The position numbers and the translations under genes were made by a program. DNA of 64,000 bases. It comes from Bradyrhizobium sp. CCBAU 051011. Lineage in GTDB: Bacteria > Pseudomonadota > Alphaproteobacteria > Rhizobiales > Xanthobacteraceae. The DNA is taken from NCBI RefSeq assembly GCF_009930815.1, contig NZ_CP022222.1, positions 372,001 through 436,000 on the forward strand, given 5' to 3'. A model generated the notes under the pieces. The model was not told where the DNA came from. It made no database searches and saw only the letters and a program-made list of their open reading frames with translations. Positions 8,423-16,274 of the stretch are shown here, piece by piece. Positions within the stretch are counted from its first letter, which is position 1. The number at the start of each line of letters is the position of its first letter.

Positions 8423-9913
8423 ATGCCGCGCCATCTTTCCTTCGCGCTTGTGCTGCTGGCCGGCAGCACGATGATCGGCGCGACGGACGCTTTCGCGGCT
8501 GCTTCCGAACCGACGCAACTGGCGCAGGCTCAGACCGATCCTTCGCAGTCCGCTTCACCGGCGACACCGGCGCCCGATGCGTCCGCGCCCGCCACCGATG
8601 CGCAGGTGCCGGAGGAGCCGATCGGCAACGTCGCCACCGTGACCGGCAGCGCCAGCGTGATCCGCAACGACGCCACCACGCCGCTCAAGGTCAAGGACGA
8701 CATCTACCTCAACGATATCGTGCAAACCGGCGCCAATGCGGCGCTCGGCATCACCTTCATCGACAACACCACTTTCAATCTCAGGGCCAACACCAAAATC
8801 ACCATCGACAATTACGTCTATGAAGACGGCGGCAAGAGCAACGCGGCGATCTTCGACGTCGCCAAGGGTACCGCGGCATTCGTCGCCGCGTCGGTTGCGA
8901 AAACCGGCGACATGAAGATCACGACGCCAACGGCGACGCTTGGCATTCGCGGCACCACCGGTCTGGTCGAGGTGCCGGAGGGTGCTGCCGCCAACAAGCC
9001 GAACAATGTCGCGGTCAAGCTCTATCCCGACGCTGACGGGCGGGTCGGCCGCATTGAGGTCAATGACCGCGCCGGCGCGCGGCTCGGCTTTCTGACGCAG
9101 GGCGCGAGCGGCTTCACCATCCGCCCCGGCGCGGGCGGCGTGCGTTTTGCAGCGGTGCCGCTGGTTATTCCGCAAGCCGCGATGCTGCGCGACCAGGGCT
9201 TTGTGCGGCAGCTTCACTCGACGCAGAATCTCGGCCGGCAAGTCGTGTTCCAGCAGCGCGAATTCCGCCGCGCCAATCCCGGTTTCCTCAATCCGAACCG
9301 CCCGATCCGGCAGCTTCAGCCTGGCCGGCAGCGGCCGAATGGTCTGCCCGGACAAGTCAGGCCCGGACAGCAGCAGCCCGGTCAGTTGAACCGTCCCGGA
9401 CAGCAACAACCCGGTCAGATCAGGCAGAACGGCCTGCCCGGACAACCCGGTCAACCGCCACTGCCGGCCGTGCCGAACCAGGGACAGCAGCCGCCTGGCC
9501 AGCTCAATCGTCCCGGACAGCCGCAAGCGCCGGGTCAATTGAACCGGCCCGGTCAGCAGCAGCCGGGCGCGCCGAACCGCCAGGGACAGCAGCAGCCACC
9601 TTCGCCGACACGGCCGGGCCTGCCGCCACGCGCAGGCCAGCAACAGCCGGCTTCGCCCAATCAACCGGGCCTGCCGCCCCGCGTCGGACAACCCACATCG
9701 CCGGGTGCTCCACCGGCCGGTTTGCCGCCACGCGTCGGACAACCGCAACAACCCTATGCGCCCGCGCAGCCCGGTGCGCCGCAGGGACGACCGCTGCCGA
9801 ACCGGTTCGGCATTCCCGGACTGCAGCGTCCGCCCGGTGTTCAAGGTGCGCCCGCCGCGCCGCGACGGCCCGCGCCGCAACGGGGCAAACCGCCGCCGAG
9901 GGACCTGCGCTAG
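8423..9913 (+). CDS. FecR-domain protein with long Pro/Gly/Gln repeat tail
   Basis: A Sec signal (about 1-25) leads into an Ala/Pro/Ser linker and a FecR domain (about 70-185). That domain contains GNVATVTGSASVIRND, a LNDIVQTGANAALGITFIDNTTF segment and a TPTATLGIRGTTGLVEV segment. Residues 290-496 are low-complexity repeats of the type RPGQQQPGQLN, later LPPRVGQP. FecR domains outside TonB signalling are often found in surface or secreted proteins. With a signal peptide and no membrane helix, this one is probably periplasmic or exported rather than an anti-sigma factor. No ECF sigma gene is adjacent. Confidence 0.85.
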   Translation: MPRHLSFALVLLAGSTMIGATDAFAAASEPTQLAQAQTDPSQSASPATPAPDASAPATDAQVPEEPIGNVATVTGSASVIRNDATTPLKVKDDIYLNDIVQTGANAALGITFIDNTTFNLRANTKITIDNYVYEDGGKSNAAIFDVAKGTAAFVAASVAKTGDMKITTPTATLGIRGTTGLVEVPEGAAANKPNNVAVKLYPDADGRVGRIEVNDRAGARLGFLTQGASGFTIRPGAGGVRFAAVPLVIPQAAMLRDQGFVRQLHSTQNLGRQVVFQQREFRRANPGFLNPNRPIRQLQPGRQRPNGLPGQVRPGQQQPGQLNRPGQQQPGQIRQNGLPGQPGQPPLPAVPNQGQQPPGQLNRPGQPQAPGQLNRPGQQQPGAPNRQGQQQPPSPTRPGLPPRAGQQQPASPNQPGLPPRVGQPTSPGAPPAGLPPRVGQPQQPYAPAQPGAPQGRPLPNRFGIPGLQRPPGVQGAPAAPRRPAPQRGKPPPRDLR

Positions 9914-9925
9914 GGAAAGATTGAG

Positions 9926-10666
9926 TCAGGCCGCGCGCCGCAGCCAGTCCCGGACTCTCTCAAAGAAGTTTCTGAGCGACTGCTGTCGCGTTCGCATCTC
10001 GGCCGCGTCGACGGCCACCGGCTCTATCTCCGGAGCAAATGACGATGTGACAGCGGGCTGCGCTTCTTCAACGGATGCAGTGGCGGTCGCGTCCATCACC
10101 TCCGTCACCTCGTCCGGCTGCACAAGCTGCGGCGAGGGTTGATCGGGCAGCGGCGACGCAAGCGTGGGAGTGACCGCGGGAGGCACTGTCACGCCAGTCC
10201 GTCTCGTCCGGCGCTTTTCCGGCACCGGTTGTTTGACCCGCGCTTTGCGGGCATGCGCGGCCGCGGAGAGCGCAATCGGGCCTACATTTTCCAGAAACGC
10301 GCGCTCGTAACCACGCGAGAGCCGGTCGACGGCGTCGCCAAGCGGCAGCCAGTCCACGGCCCTCACATCCCGCATCAGCTCGTGAACCGCGTCACCGCGC
10401 GCTTCCATGCGCCAGTAATGCACGACCTTGGAGCCGCCGCGGGATTCGTAGACCAGCGTGCCCAAGAATTCGTGCACGGAAACGTCGTGCCCGGTTTCTT
10501 CCATCACCTCGCGTTCGGCCGCCGCGCGCGGCGTCTCGCCGTCGTCAAGCTTGCCCTTGGGCAGGACCCACTCATTGCGCTTGCGCAGGCGCACTACGGC
10601 GACCAGCGGCGTCTTCGCCTGCCGCAGCACAATACCTCCCGCCGCTAGCACAGGCGTTCGCGCCAT
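9926..10666 (-). CDS. Nudix hydrolase with basic C-terminal extension
   Basis: The N-terminal 130 residues are a Nudix fold with the box G38-x5-E44-x7-R52-E-x-x-E-E57-x-G59. This predicts Mg-dependent hydrolysis of a nucleoside diphosphate linked to another group, as in MutT or diadenosine polyphosphate hydrolases. After residue 135 comes a basic patch (KRRTRRTG), an acidic/Pro/Ala linker and an amphipathic C-terminal helix (LRNFFERVRDWLRRAA) that could attach the enzyme to a membrane or a partner. At 246 residues it is longer than typical Nudix enzymes. The substrate cannot be predicted. Confidence 0.88.
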   Translation of the reverse strand: MARTPVLAAGGIVLRQAKTPLVAVVRLRKRNEWVLPKGKLDDGETPRAAAEREVMEETGHDVSVHEFLGTLVYESRGGSKVVHYWRMEARGDAVHELMRDVRAVDWLPLGDAVDRLSRGYERAFLENVGPIALSAAAHARKARVKQPVPEKRRTRRTGVTVPPAVTPTLASPLPDQPSPQLVQPDEVTEVMDATATASVEEAQPAVTSSFAPEIEPVAVDAAEMRTRQQSLRNFFERVRDWLRRAA

Positions 10667-10746
10667 CTCTCTCTTCCCGTGTTATCGCACCTAGCGAATC
10701 CGGTGCGACCGCGAGCTTATAAAGACATGAGCGCTGAGAATCGAGA

Positions 10747-11652
10747 TCAAACCTGAGGTTTCTTCAACAACGGCTCGCCGGCGCGAATGCGTGTTCCCTC
10801 CGCGACACCGTCGGCGAACTCGAAACTCTCCGGCGCCAGCACGATGATGGTCGAGCCGTGCTCGAACCAGCCGAGCTCGTCGCCTTTCTTGACCCGCGCA
10901 AAGCAGGCGAAGTCCACCGGTCCCTTGCTCTGCGCGTTGAGCGTGACATCGAGGAAATGCAGGCGGATACTGGCTACCAGAATGGCGGCGACCGGCACCA
11001 GCGTCAGCGCCTCGCCGGTCGAAAGCCGCGAGCGCAGCACCGCGCGCTCGTTCTTGCAGAACAGACGCTCCACTCGCTTCAGCGCGATCGGATTGACGTT
11101 CCAGACATCGCCATGGATGAACGTCACCCTCTTGATGGTGGCGTCATAGGGCGCGTGAAAGCGATGATACATGCTCGACGTCAACCTGAGCGTCAGGAAG
11201 CGGCCGTTGCGGTGTTGCTCCACCAGCGCGGGATCGCCGAGCAGATCCAGCAGCGAATAAGGCGCGCCCTTGATCTGGAACAGCTCGGTATCGGCGATTT
11301 TGCCGAACGCGCCGATGATGCCGTCAGAAGGACTGGCCACGATGGCCGGGTCGGGATCCGCCGGCCGCAGCCCCGGGCGCAGCTCCCGCGTAAAGCAATC
11401 ATGCAGGCTTTTGAATTCGGTCTTTTTGGCTTCCGACAGATCGAGATCGGAAAATAGCCGCCAGCACCCGATCGAGAAATCGCGCACCAACGGGTTCTCG
11501 ATCTTGCTGAACCAACCCATGAAGCGTGTCAGCGCCGCCCGCGGGACGCGGTTGGTCAGCAGAAAATTGAGGTCCTCCTGCTGGGTGAAGCGGGCGATCA
11601 GGCCCCGGATTGTCATCAATCTGTCAGGTGGATTGGCTAGCGCTTCAGGCAT
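10747..11652 (-). CDS. Phosphatidylserine decarboxylase-family protein
   Basis: The 301-residue product has PSD-family hallmarks: an FTRELRPGLRP segment, SPSDG, a YHRFHAPYDAT histidine motif, and near the C-terminus GWFEHGST, where cleavage before the serine would create the pyruvoyl group. It should decarboxylate phosphatidylserine to phosphatidylethanolamine at the membrane, or a related amino-phospholipid. The HGST form differs from the LGST form of canonical enzymes. The start at 11652 has a good AAGGGA Shine-Dalgarno; a longer frame to 11790 would run into the opposite gene. Its ATG shares two bases with the ATG of the divergent aminotransferase gene. Confidence 0.85.
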   Translation of the reverse strand: MPEALANPPDRLMTIRGLIARFTQQEDLNFLLTNRVPRAALTRFMGWFSKIENPLVRDFSIGCWRLFSDLDLSEAKKTEFKSLHDCFTRELRPGLRPADPDPAIVASPSDGIIGAFGKIADTELFQIKGAPYSLLDLLGDPALVEQHRNGRFLTLRLTSSMYHRFHAPYDATIKRVTFIHGDVWNVNPIALKRVERLFCKNERAVLRSRLSTGEALTLVPVAAILVASIRLHFLDVTLNAQSKGPVDFACFARVKKGDELGWFEHGSTIIVLAPESFEFADGVAEGTRIRAGEPLLKKPQV

Positions 11653-13315
11653 GGATTCATCCCTTCCGATTCTTTCGCTGTCCGCCGCTGCGATCGCTAG
11701 CGCCGCGGCAGTCTTTCCCAAATTGCAGGCCCGGCTGGCGCTGTCGCGCGCCAAGCACCGTTCGCTGACCGGACATTCCAAAATGTCCAAAATGGTCGCG
11801 CGGCTGGTGCCGCATTACGAGTTCGACATCCACGATTTCTTCGCGTCCGACGGCGCGCCCGTTGACGTCGCCATGCAGCGCCAGGACGCTTTCTTCCGGC
11901 TCGCCTGCCTCTTTGAGGAGCGCTACGCCAAGGGTCGGAAGATGACGGCCGAGGCGGCCGAACACATCTCCGACCTTCAGTTCACGGAAACCTACCGGGT
12001 GCCGTTCCAGTACAGCCGGCTGGTGCGCGAAAATCTCGGCACCGGCGCGTTCATGGAATCCTCGGCCGGCGTCACCGTCACCGACGTCGACGGCAATGTG
12101 TTCTACGACCTGACCGGCTCCTACGGCGTCAATATTTTCGGCAACGACTTCTACAAGGAGTGCATCACGGAAGGCGAAAAGCGCGCCCATGCGCTCGGCC
12201 CCGTGCTCGGTCCCTATCATCCCGTCATCACCGACAACGTCCGCCGGCTGTGCGGGATTTCGGGACTCGACGAGGTCTCGTTCCACATGTCCGGCACCGA
12301 AGCGGTCATGCAGGCGGTGCGGCTGGCGCGTTACCACACCCGCCGCTCGCACCTGGTTCGCTTTGCCGGCGCCTATCACGGCTGGTGGGGCGACGTGCAG
12401 CCCGGCGTCGGCAATCCGGTTTCGCCGCACGAGACCTATACGCTGGCCGACATGTCGGAGCGGACGCTGCATGTGCTGCGCACACGCAAGGACATCGCCT
12501 GCGTGCTGGTCAATCCGCTGCAGGCGCTGCATCCGAACGCCAATGCTCCCGGCGATTCCGCCCTGGTCGACTCCTCGCGCAAGGGCGCGTTCGATCGCGC
12601 GGCCTACACCGAGTGGCTGAAAAAATTGCGCGAGGTTTGCACCGAGCGCGGCATCGTTCTCATCTTCGACGAGGTCTTCGTCGGCTTCCGTCTCGCCGCC
12701 GGCGGCGCCCAGGAATATTTCGGCGTTCGCGCCGACATGGTGACCTACGGCAAGAGCCTTGCCGGCGGCCTCCCCGTCGGCGTGGTGTGCGGCCGCAAGG
12801 AGTTGATGCGGCGCTTCCGCGACGATCGCCCCGCCGACGTCTGCTTCGCCCGCGGCACCTTCAATTCGCACCCCTACGTAATGACGGCGATGGACGAATT
12901 CCTCAGCCGCCTCGCCAGCCCGAACTTCAACGCGGTCTATCAGGGACTCGACGAGACCTGGGACGGCCGGGCCAAAACCTTGAACGAGCGGCTGGCCGCA
13001 AACGATCTGCCCGTCCGCGTCAGCAATCTCTCCTCGATCTGGACGGTGCAGTATACCGAGCCGTCCCGCTACAACTGGATGCTTCAATACTACCTGCGCG
13101 CCGAGGGGCTGGCCTTGAGCTGGGTCGGCACCGGCCGGTTGATCTTCAGCCTGAACTATACCGACGCTGACTTCAACGAAGTCGCCGACCGTTTCGTTAC
13201 GGCGGCCGACAAGATGAAGCGCGACGGCTGGTGGTGGCATGAGGCTTCGCTGACCAACAAGGATATCAAGCGGCGGATTCTGAAAGAGATGCTTGCCAAA
13301 CGATTTGGGCGCTAA
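11651..13315 (+). CDS. Class III (HemL-like) PLP-dependent aminotransferase
   Basis: The core (about residues 120-540 of 554) is a fold-type I class III aminotransferase. It has a SGTEAVMQAVRLAR cofactor loop, an AGAYHGWWGD motif, IFDEVFVGFR (the Asp contacting PLP), and YGKSLAGGLPVG with the Schiff-base lysine. The closest well-known relatives are glutamate-1-semialdehyde aminomutases, but the extra 100 or so N-terminal residues make it unlikely to be the housekeeping HemL. The start is uncertain: the ATG at 11651 overlaps the divergent PSD start and has only a weak Shine-Dalgarno; ATGs at 11783 and 11792 are alternatives. Context with PSD and PmtA genes suggests amino-lipid metabolism (inference). 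Confidence 0.83.
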   Translation: MDSSLPILSLSAAAIASAAAVFPKLQARLALSRAKHRSLTGHSKMSKMVARLVPHYEFDIHDFFASDGAPVDVAMQRQDAFFRLACLFEERYAKGRKMTAEAAEHISDLQFTETYRVPFQYSRLVRENLGTGAFMESSAGVTVTDVDGNVFYDLTGSYGVNIFGNDFYKECITEGEKRAHALGPVLGPYHPVITDNVRRLCGISGLDEVSFHMSGTEAVMQAVRLARYHTRRSHLVRFAGAYHGWWGDVQPGVGNPVSPHETYTLADMSERTLHVLRTRKDIACVLVNPLQALHPNANAPGDSALVDSSRKGAFDRAAYTEWLKKLREVCTERGIVLIFDEVFVGFRLAAGGAQEYFGVRADMVTYGKSLAGGLPVGVVCGRKELMRRFRDDRPADVCFARGTFNSHPYVMTAMDEFLSRLASPNFNAVYQGLDETWDGRAKTLNERLAANDLPVRVSNLSSIWTVQYTEPSRYNWMLQYYLRAEGLALSWVGTGRLIFSLNYTDADFNEVADRFVTAADKMKRDGWWWHEASLTNKDIKRRILKEMLAKRFGR

Positions 13316-13355
13316 GGGCGCGCTTCCGTTTGCAGTCATCGTCAGGCTGTCCCTT

Positions 13356-13440
13356 CGTCATTGCGAGGAGCGAAGCGACGAAGCAATCCACCTATCCCCG
13401 CGCGGAGAGGTGGATTGCTTCGCTTCGCTCGCAATGACGA
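13356..13440. repeat. CATTGCGAG / GAAGCAATCCA palindromic repeat, copy 1
   Basis: The arms CGTCATTGCGAG...GAAGCAATCCA and their inverted form flank a short variable centre (CCTATCCCCGCGCGGAGAGG). The same family recurs at 24959, 31790, 35735 and 60749. It lies between convergent genes. Confidence 0.88.
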
Positions 13441-13476
13441 ACTGAGAGAGTTCGGAACACGCAGATAATTGCCTTT

Positions 13477-13582
13477 CGTCATGGCCGGGCTTGTCCCGGC
13501 CATCCACGTCTTTCTTGCTACTAACATTGCAGATTGCTGGCGCCCAAGAACGTGAATGCCCGGGACAAGCCCGGGCATGACG
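13477..13582. repeat. GTCATGGCCGGGCTTGTCCCGG palindromic repeat
   Basis: The arms CGTCATGGCCGGGCTTGTCCC and GGGACAAGCCCGGGCATGACG are inverted copies about 60 bases apart. This is a second dispersed-repeat family directly beside the previous one, and the only copy noticed in the window. Confidence 0.82.
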
Positions 13583-13600
13583 GTGACCATGTTCGGCCAC

Positions 13601-14218
13601 TCACGCCGGCTTGACGTGCTTCTCCAGACCCGGGTCGATCAGCTCGCCCTTCATCAGAGCCAGCGGCGCCTTGTAGTACAGCTTGAGATCGCTGAAGGGA
13701 TCGGTGAGGATCTTGGTCATCCAGACCAGGCCGGTCTCGACGTCGCGGATGAAGAACAGGTGCACGGTGCGGAACAACAGCCCGCCGATTCCGACCGCCA
13801 GCCACACCTTGGCCACCTGCCGCATGAAGTCGGCGTTCGAGGTCCAGGGCTCGACCAGGCCGAACAGCGTCGGGCTGAAATACAGCACCAGCGGCGACAG
13901 CGCCCAGATCGTCATCAGCACGACCTTGCGCTGCAGATTGTAGCCGACCTTGATCTCTTCCTTGTGCTCATGGGTCGCCTGGTTGACGTGGTCATAGCCC
14001 TTGGGCTCGAAGAAGAAGTGACCGGCCTGGCGCGTCGTCATCGAGACCAGCCAGCCGACCAGCGCCGACACCACGGGATCGAAGAACAGCATGACATAAG
14101 CGAACAGGAAGCTCGCGGCGCTGACGAAGTGCAGCGACTGGTTGATGCGGCTGTGGTGATAGTAGCGATGGTCATCCCAGCGCTGGGTTCGCAGTTCCTG
14201 CAGGAAGTTCTTGATCAT
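13601..14218 (-). CDS. Multi-pass membrane protein, tentatively Mpo1-like
   Basis: The 205-residue protein begins with a polar segment rich in His (RWDDHRYYHHSRINQSLHF) that leads into about four hydrophobic stretches: ASFLFAYVMLFF, VVSALVGWLVSM, VVLMTIWALSPLVLYF and VWLAVGIGGLLFRTVHLFF. A second His/acidic loop, HFFFEPKGYDHVNQATHEHKEE, lies between them. The HH..N..LH beginning and the HFFFEP motif recall Mpo1/DUF962 membrane dioxygenases acting on 2-hydroxy fatty acids, but the match is loose. It sits between the lipid aminotransferase and PmtA genes, so a role in lipid modification is plausible (inference). Confidence 0.72.
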   Translation of the reverse strand: MIKNFLQELRTQRWDDHRYYHHSRINQSLHFVSAASFLFAYVMLFFDPVVSALVGWLVSMTTRQAGHFFFEPKGYDHVNQATHEHKEEIKVGYNLQRKVVLMTIWALSPLVLYFSPTLFGLVEPWTSNADFMRQVAKVWLAVGIGGLLFRTVHLFFIRDVETGLVWMTKILTDPFSDLKLYYKAPLALMKGELIDPGLEKHVKPA

Positions 14219-14340
14219 TCTCTACCCCCTCGTTCTTTCGCGTGTGACGTTTATCGGGATTCGATGTCCGGCATGTGACATCATGAAGTTGACATGTGAC
14301 TGTTCGCAGCGACGCGATGACGCAAGCAGCAACGCTTGCG

Positions 14341-15030
14341 TCAGGCCGCCGCGGCGACGTCGATTTTGCGGAAACGCACCAGCGAGAAATGCCCGAGCGG
14401 CGGCACCAGGCGGCGCTCCGCCAGCTCCATGCCACGCGCGCCGGCCAGCCACTGCGCATAGCGCGACCACGCGAACTCGGCGGTGCGGAAGCCGAGCGGG
14501 CGCACCACCGGCTGCAGCCGCTGCTCGATGAAGCGGCGCATGCCGGCATCCGCGCTGACGCGGGTGAGGATGATGAGCTCGCCGCCCGGCCGCAGCACGC
14601 GGGCGAATTCGTCGAGCGCCTTTTCCGGGTTCGGCACCGCCGTGACGACATATTGCGCCATTACCACGTCGAAGGAATCGTCCGGAAATTCGAGGTTTTC
14701 GGCGTCCATCACCGCGAGGCCCTCGACGTTCTTCAGGCCGAGTTCGTCGACGCGCTTTTTCGCCTTCTCCAGCATCGCTTCCGAAATATCGGTGCCGAAG
14801 ATGCGCAAGTGCGGCGCGTATAGCGGCAGCGAAATGCCGGTGCCGACGCCGACCTCGAGCACGCGGCCGCCGATCTTGTTGGTCGCCGCAATCGCCGCCT
14901 TGCGGCCCTTGGAGAACACGCCTCCGAACACCAGGTCATAAACTGGCGCCCAGCGGTCATAGGCCTGCTCGACCGTTTCGCGGTCGAAATCGAGCGGCCT
15001 CGTGCCGTCAAGCTTGATGATGTCTGCCAT
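14341..15030 (-). CDS. pmtA: Phosphatidylethanolamine N-methyltransferase (PmtA type)
   Basis: This is a class I SAM-dependent methyltransferase of 229 residues. Motif I is VLEVGVGTGISLPLY, the acidic residue of strand 2 is in GTDIS, and DAENLEFPDDSFDVV and EFARVLRPGGELIIL follow. The YDRWAPVYDLVFGGVFSKGRKAAI start resembles the Rhodobacter-type PmtA, which methylates phosphatidylethanolamine stepwise toward phosphatidylcholine. UbiE-like enzymes are the main alternative. The upstream PSD-family gene could supply the substrate, which supports the lipid assignment. It would act at the inner face of the cytoplasmic membrane. Confidence 0.83.
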   Translation of the reverse strand: MADIIKLDGTRPLDFDRETVEQAYDRWAPVYDLVFGGVFSKGRKAAIAATNKIGGRVLEVGVGTGISLPLYAPHLRIFGTDISEAMLEKAKKRVDELGLKNVEGLAVMDAENLEFPDDSFDVVMAQYVVTAVPNPEKALDEFARVLRPGGELIILTRVSADAGMRRFIEQRLQPVVRPLGFRTAEFAWSRYAQWLAGARGMELAERRLVPPLGHFSLVRFRKIDVAAAA

Positions 15031-15090
15031 GATTGTCCTGCCTTCTCGTCTTACGCATATGACTGGTTTGATGGTCGAACGTTCGCAGCC

Positions 15091-16146
15091 CTACCCCTGC
15101 ACGGCGCTGGTCGCGGGCGCCCGGCGCACCGGCCGCAGCGCGCGGCTCGGCTGCAACGCGGTCAGATTGCCGATGAACTGCCGCGCGCTGTTTTCCCAGG
15201 AGCGCGAAAGCGCAAAATTCCGGCAGGCCTCGCGCGACATCGTCAGCGCGCGCAGGCACGCGCTGCGCAGGTCGGTGTCGATTGCACCGATCGGATGATC
15301 GGCAATGACATCCTTCGGACCGGTAACGGGGAATGCAGCAACCGGCGTGCCGCACGCCAAGGCTTCGAGCTGCACGACGCCGAACGTATCGGTGAGGCTC
15401 GGAAACACGAAGACGTCGGCGGCGGCGAGATGCGCGGTCAGGTCCGCGCCCTTCTTCTCGCCAAGGAAGATCGCGTCGGGGAATTGCTTTGCGAGTTGCG
15501 CCCTCTGCGGCCCGTCGCCGACAACTACTTTCGATCCCGGCAGGTCGAGCGACAGGAACGCCTCGAGATTCTTTTCCACCGCGACACGGCCCATGGTCAT
15601 GAAGATCGGCCGCGGCAGGTCGAGCGTCGCAGGTGCATGCGGATTGAACAGTTCGGTGTCGACGCCGCGCGTCCAGAAGCCGAGCTTGCGGAAACCCCGC
15701 GCAGCAAGCTCCTGTCGCAGCGAATCGGTTGCGACCATGGTCGTGGAGGCCGCAGCATGAAACCGCTGCAACACTGCATATCCGACAGCGACCGGGAGAC
15801 CGATGCGGACGGCGATGTATTCAGGAAAACGCGTCGTGTAGGACGTGGTGAACGCAAGCTTGCGGCGGCGGCAATAGGCCCGCACCATCCAGCCGATCGG
15901 CCCTTCGGTTGCGATATGGATGGCGTCGGGCGCGGCCTCCTCGATCCGCCGCGCGATCTCGCGCCGGCTCGGCAGCGCGATGCGCAACCCCGGATAGGTT
16001 GGCAGCGCCATCGAGGGAAACCCGTCCGGGGTCAGGAAGCTGATGTCGGCATCGAGCGTTGCGGCGCTGCGCGCCAGCGACGTCAGCGTGCGGACGACGC
16101 CGTTCACCTGTGGATGCCACGCATCCGTCGCAATCAAGATCTTCAT
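15091..16146 (-). CDS. GT4-family glycosyltransferase, probably acting on a lipid
   Basis: The 351-residue enzyme has the two-Rossmann GT-B layout: an N-terminal acceptor half (MKILIATDAWHPQVNGVVRT), then TRGVDTELFNP, FMTMGRVAVEKN, and the donor-site FPSLTDTFGVVQLEALACGTPVAAF with the E-x7-E pair. This start and spacing are typical of glycosyltransferases that glycosylate diacylglycerol or make mannosylated lipids. The gene is 60 bases downstream-oriented of pmtA on the same strand order (glycosyltransferase first, then pmtA), so the two may be co-transcribed. Donor sugar and acceptor are not determinable here. Confidence 0.85.
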   Translation of the reverse strand: MKILIATDAWHPQVNGVVRTLTSLARSAATLDADISFLTPDGFPSMALPTYPGLRIALPSRREIARRIEEAAPDAIHIATEGPIGWMVRAYCRRRKLAFTTSYTTRFPEYIAVRIGLPVAVGYAVLQRFHAAASTTMVATDSLRQELAARGFRKLGFWTRGVDTELFNPHAPATLDLPRPIFMTMGRVAVEKNLEAFLSLDLPGSKVVVGDGPQRAQLAKQFPDAIFLGEKKGADLTAHLAAADVFVFPSLTDTFGVVQLEALACGTPVAAFPVTGPKDVIADHPIGAIDTDLRSACLRALTMSREACRNFALSRSWENSARQFIGNLTALQPSRALRPVRRAPATSAVQG

Positions 16147-16274
16147 GGCTCGAATCCGAGATTAACGATTCTCAAATCCGACGTTGGGACATGGATATTT
16201 CAGGCGTATGACGTCATCGTTCTGTAAGGTTGTTTTTTAAACCCATCTCCACGGATTTCAGGTAACGTGACAGA

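Noticed and set aside
9300..9900. Short tandem repeats that might be a CRISPR array
   Set aside because: They are codon-phased Pro/Gly/Gln repeats inside an open frame, with irregular spacing and no unique spacers.
11657..13339. 560-codon open frame opposite the aminotransferase gene
   Set aside because: The plus strand has clear PLP-enzyme motifs in the same place; the antisense protein shows no domain.
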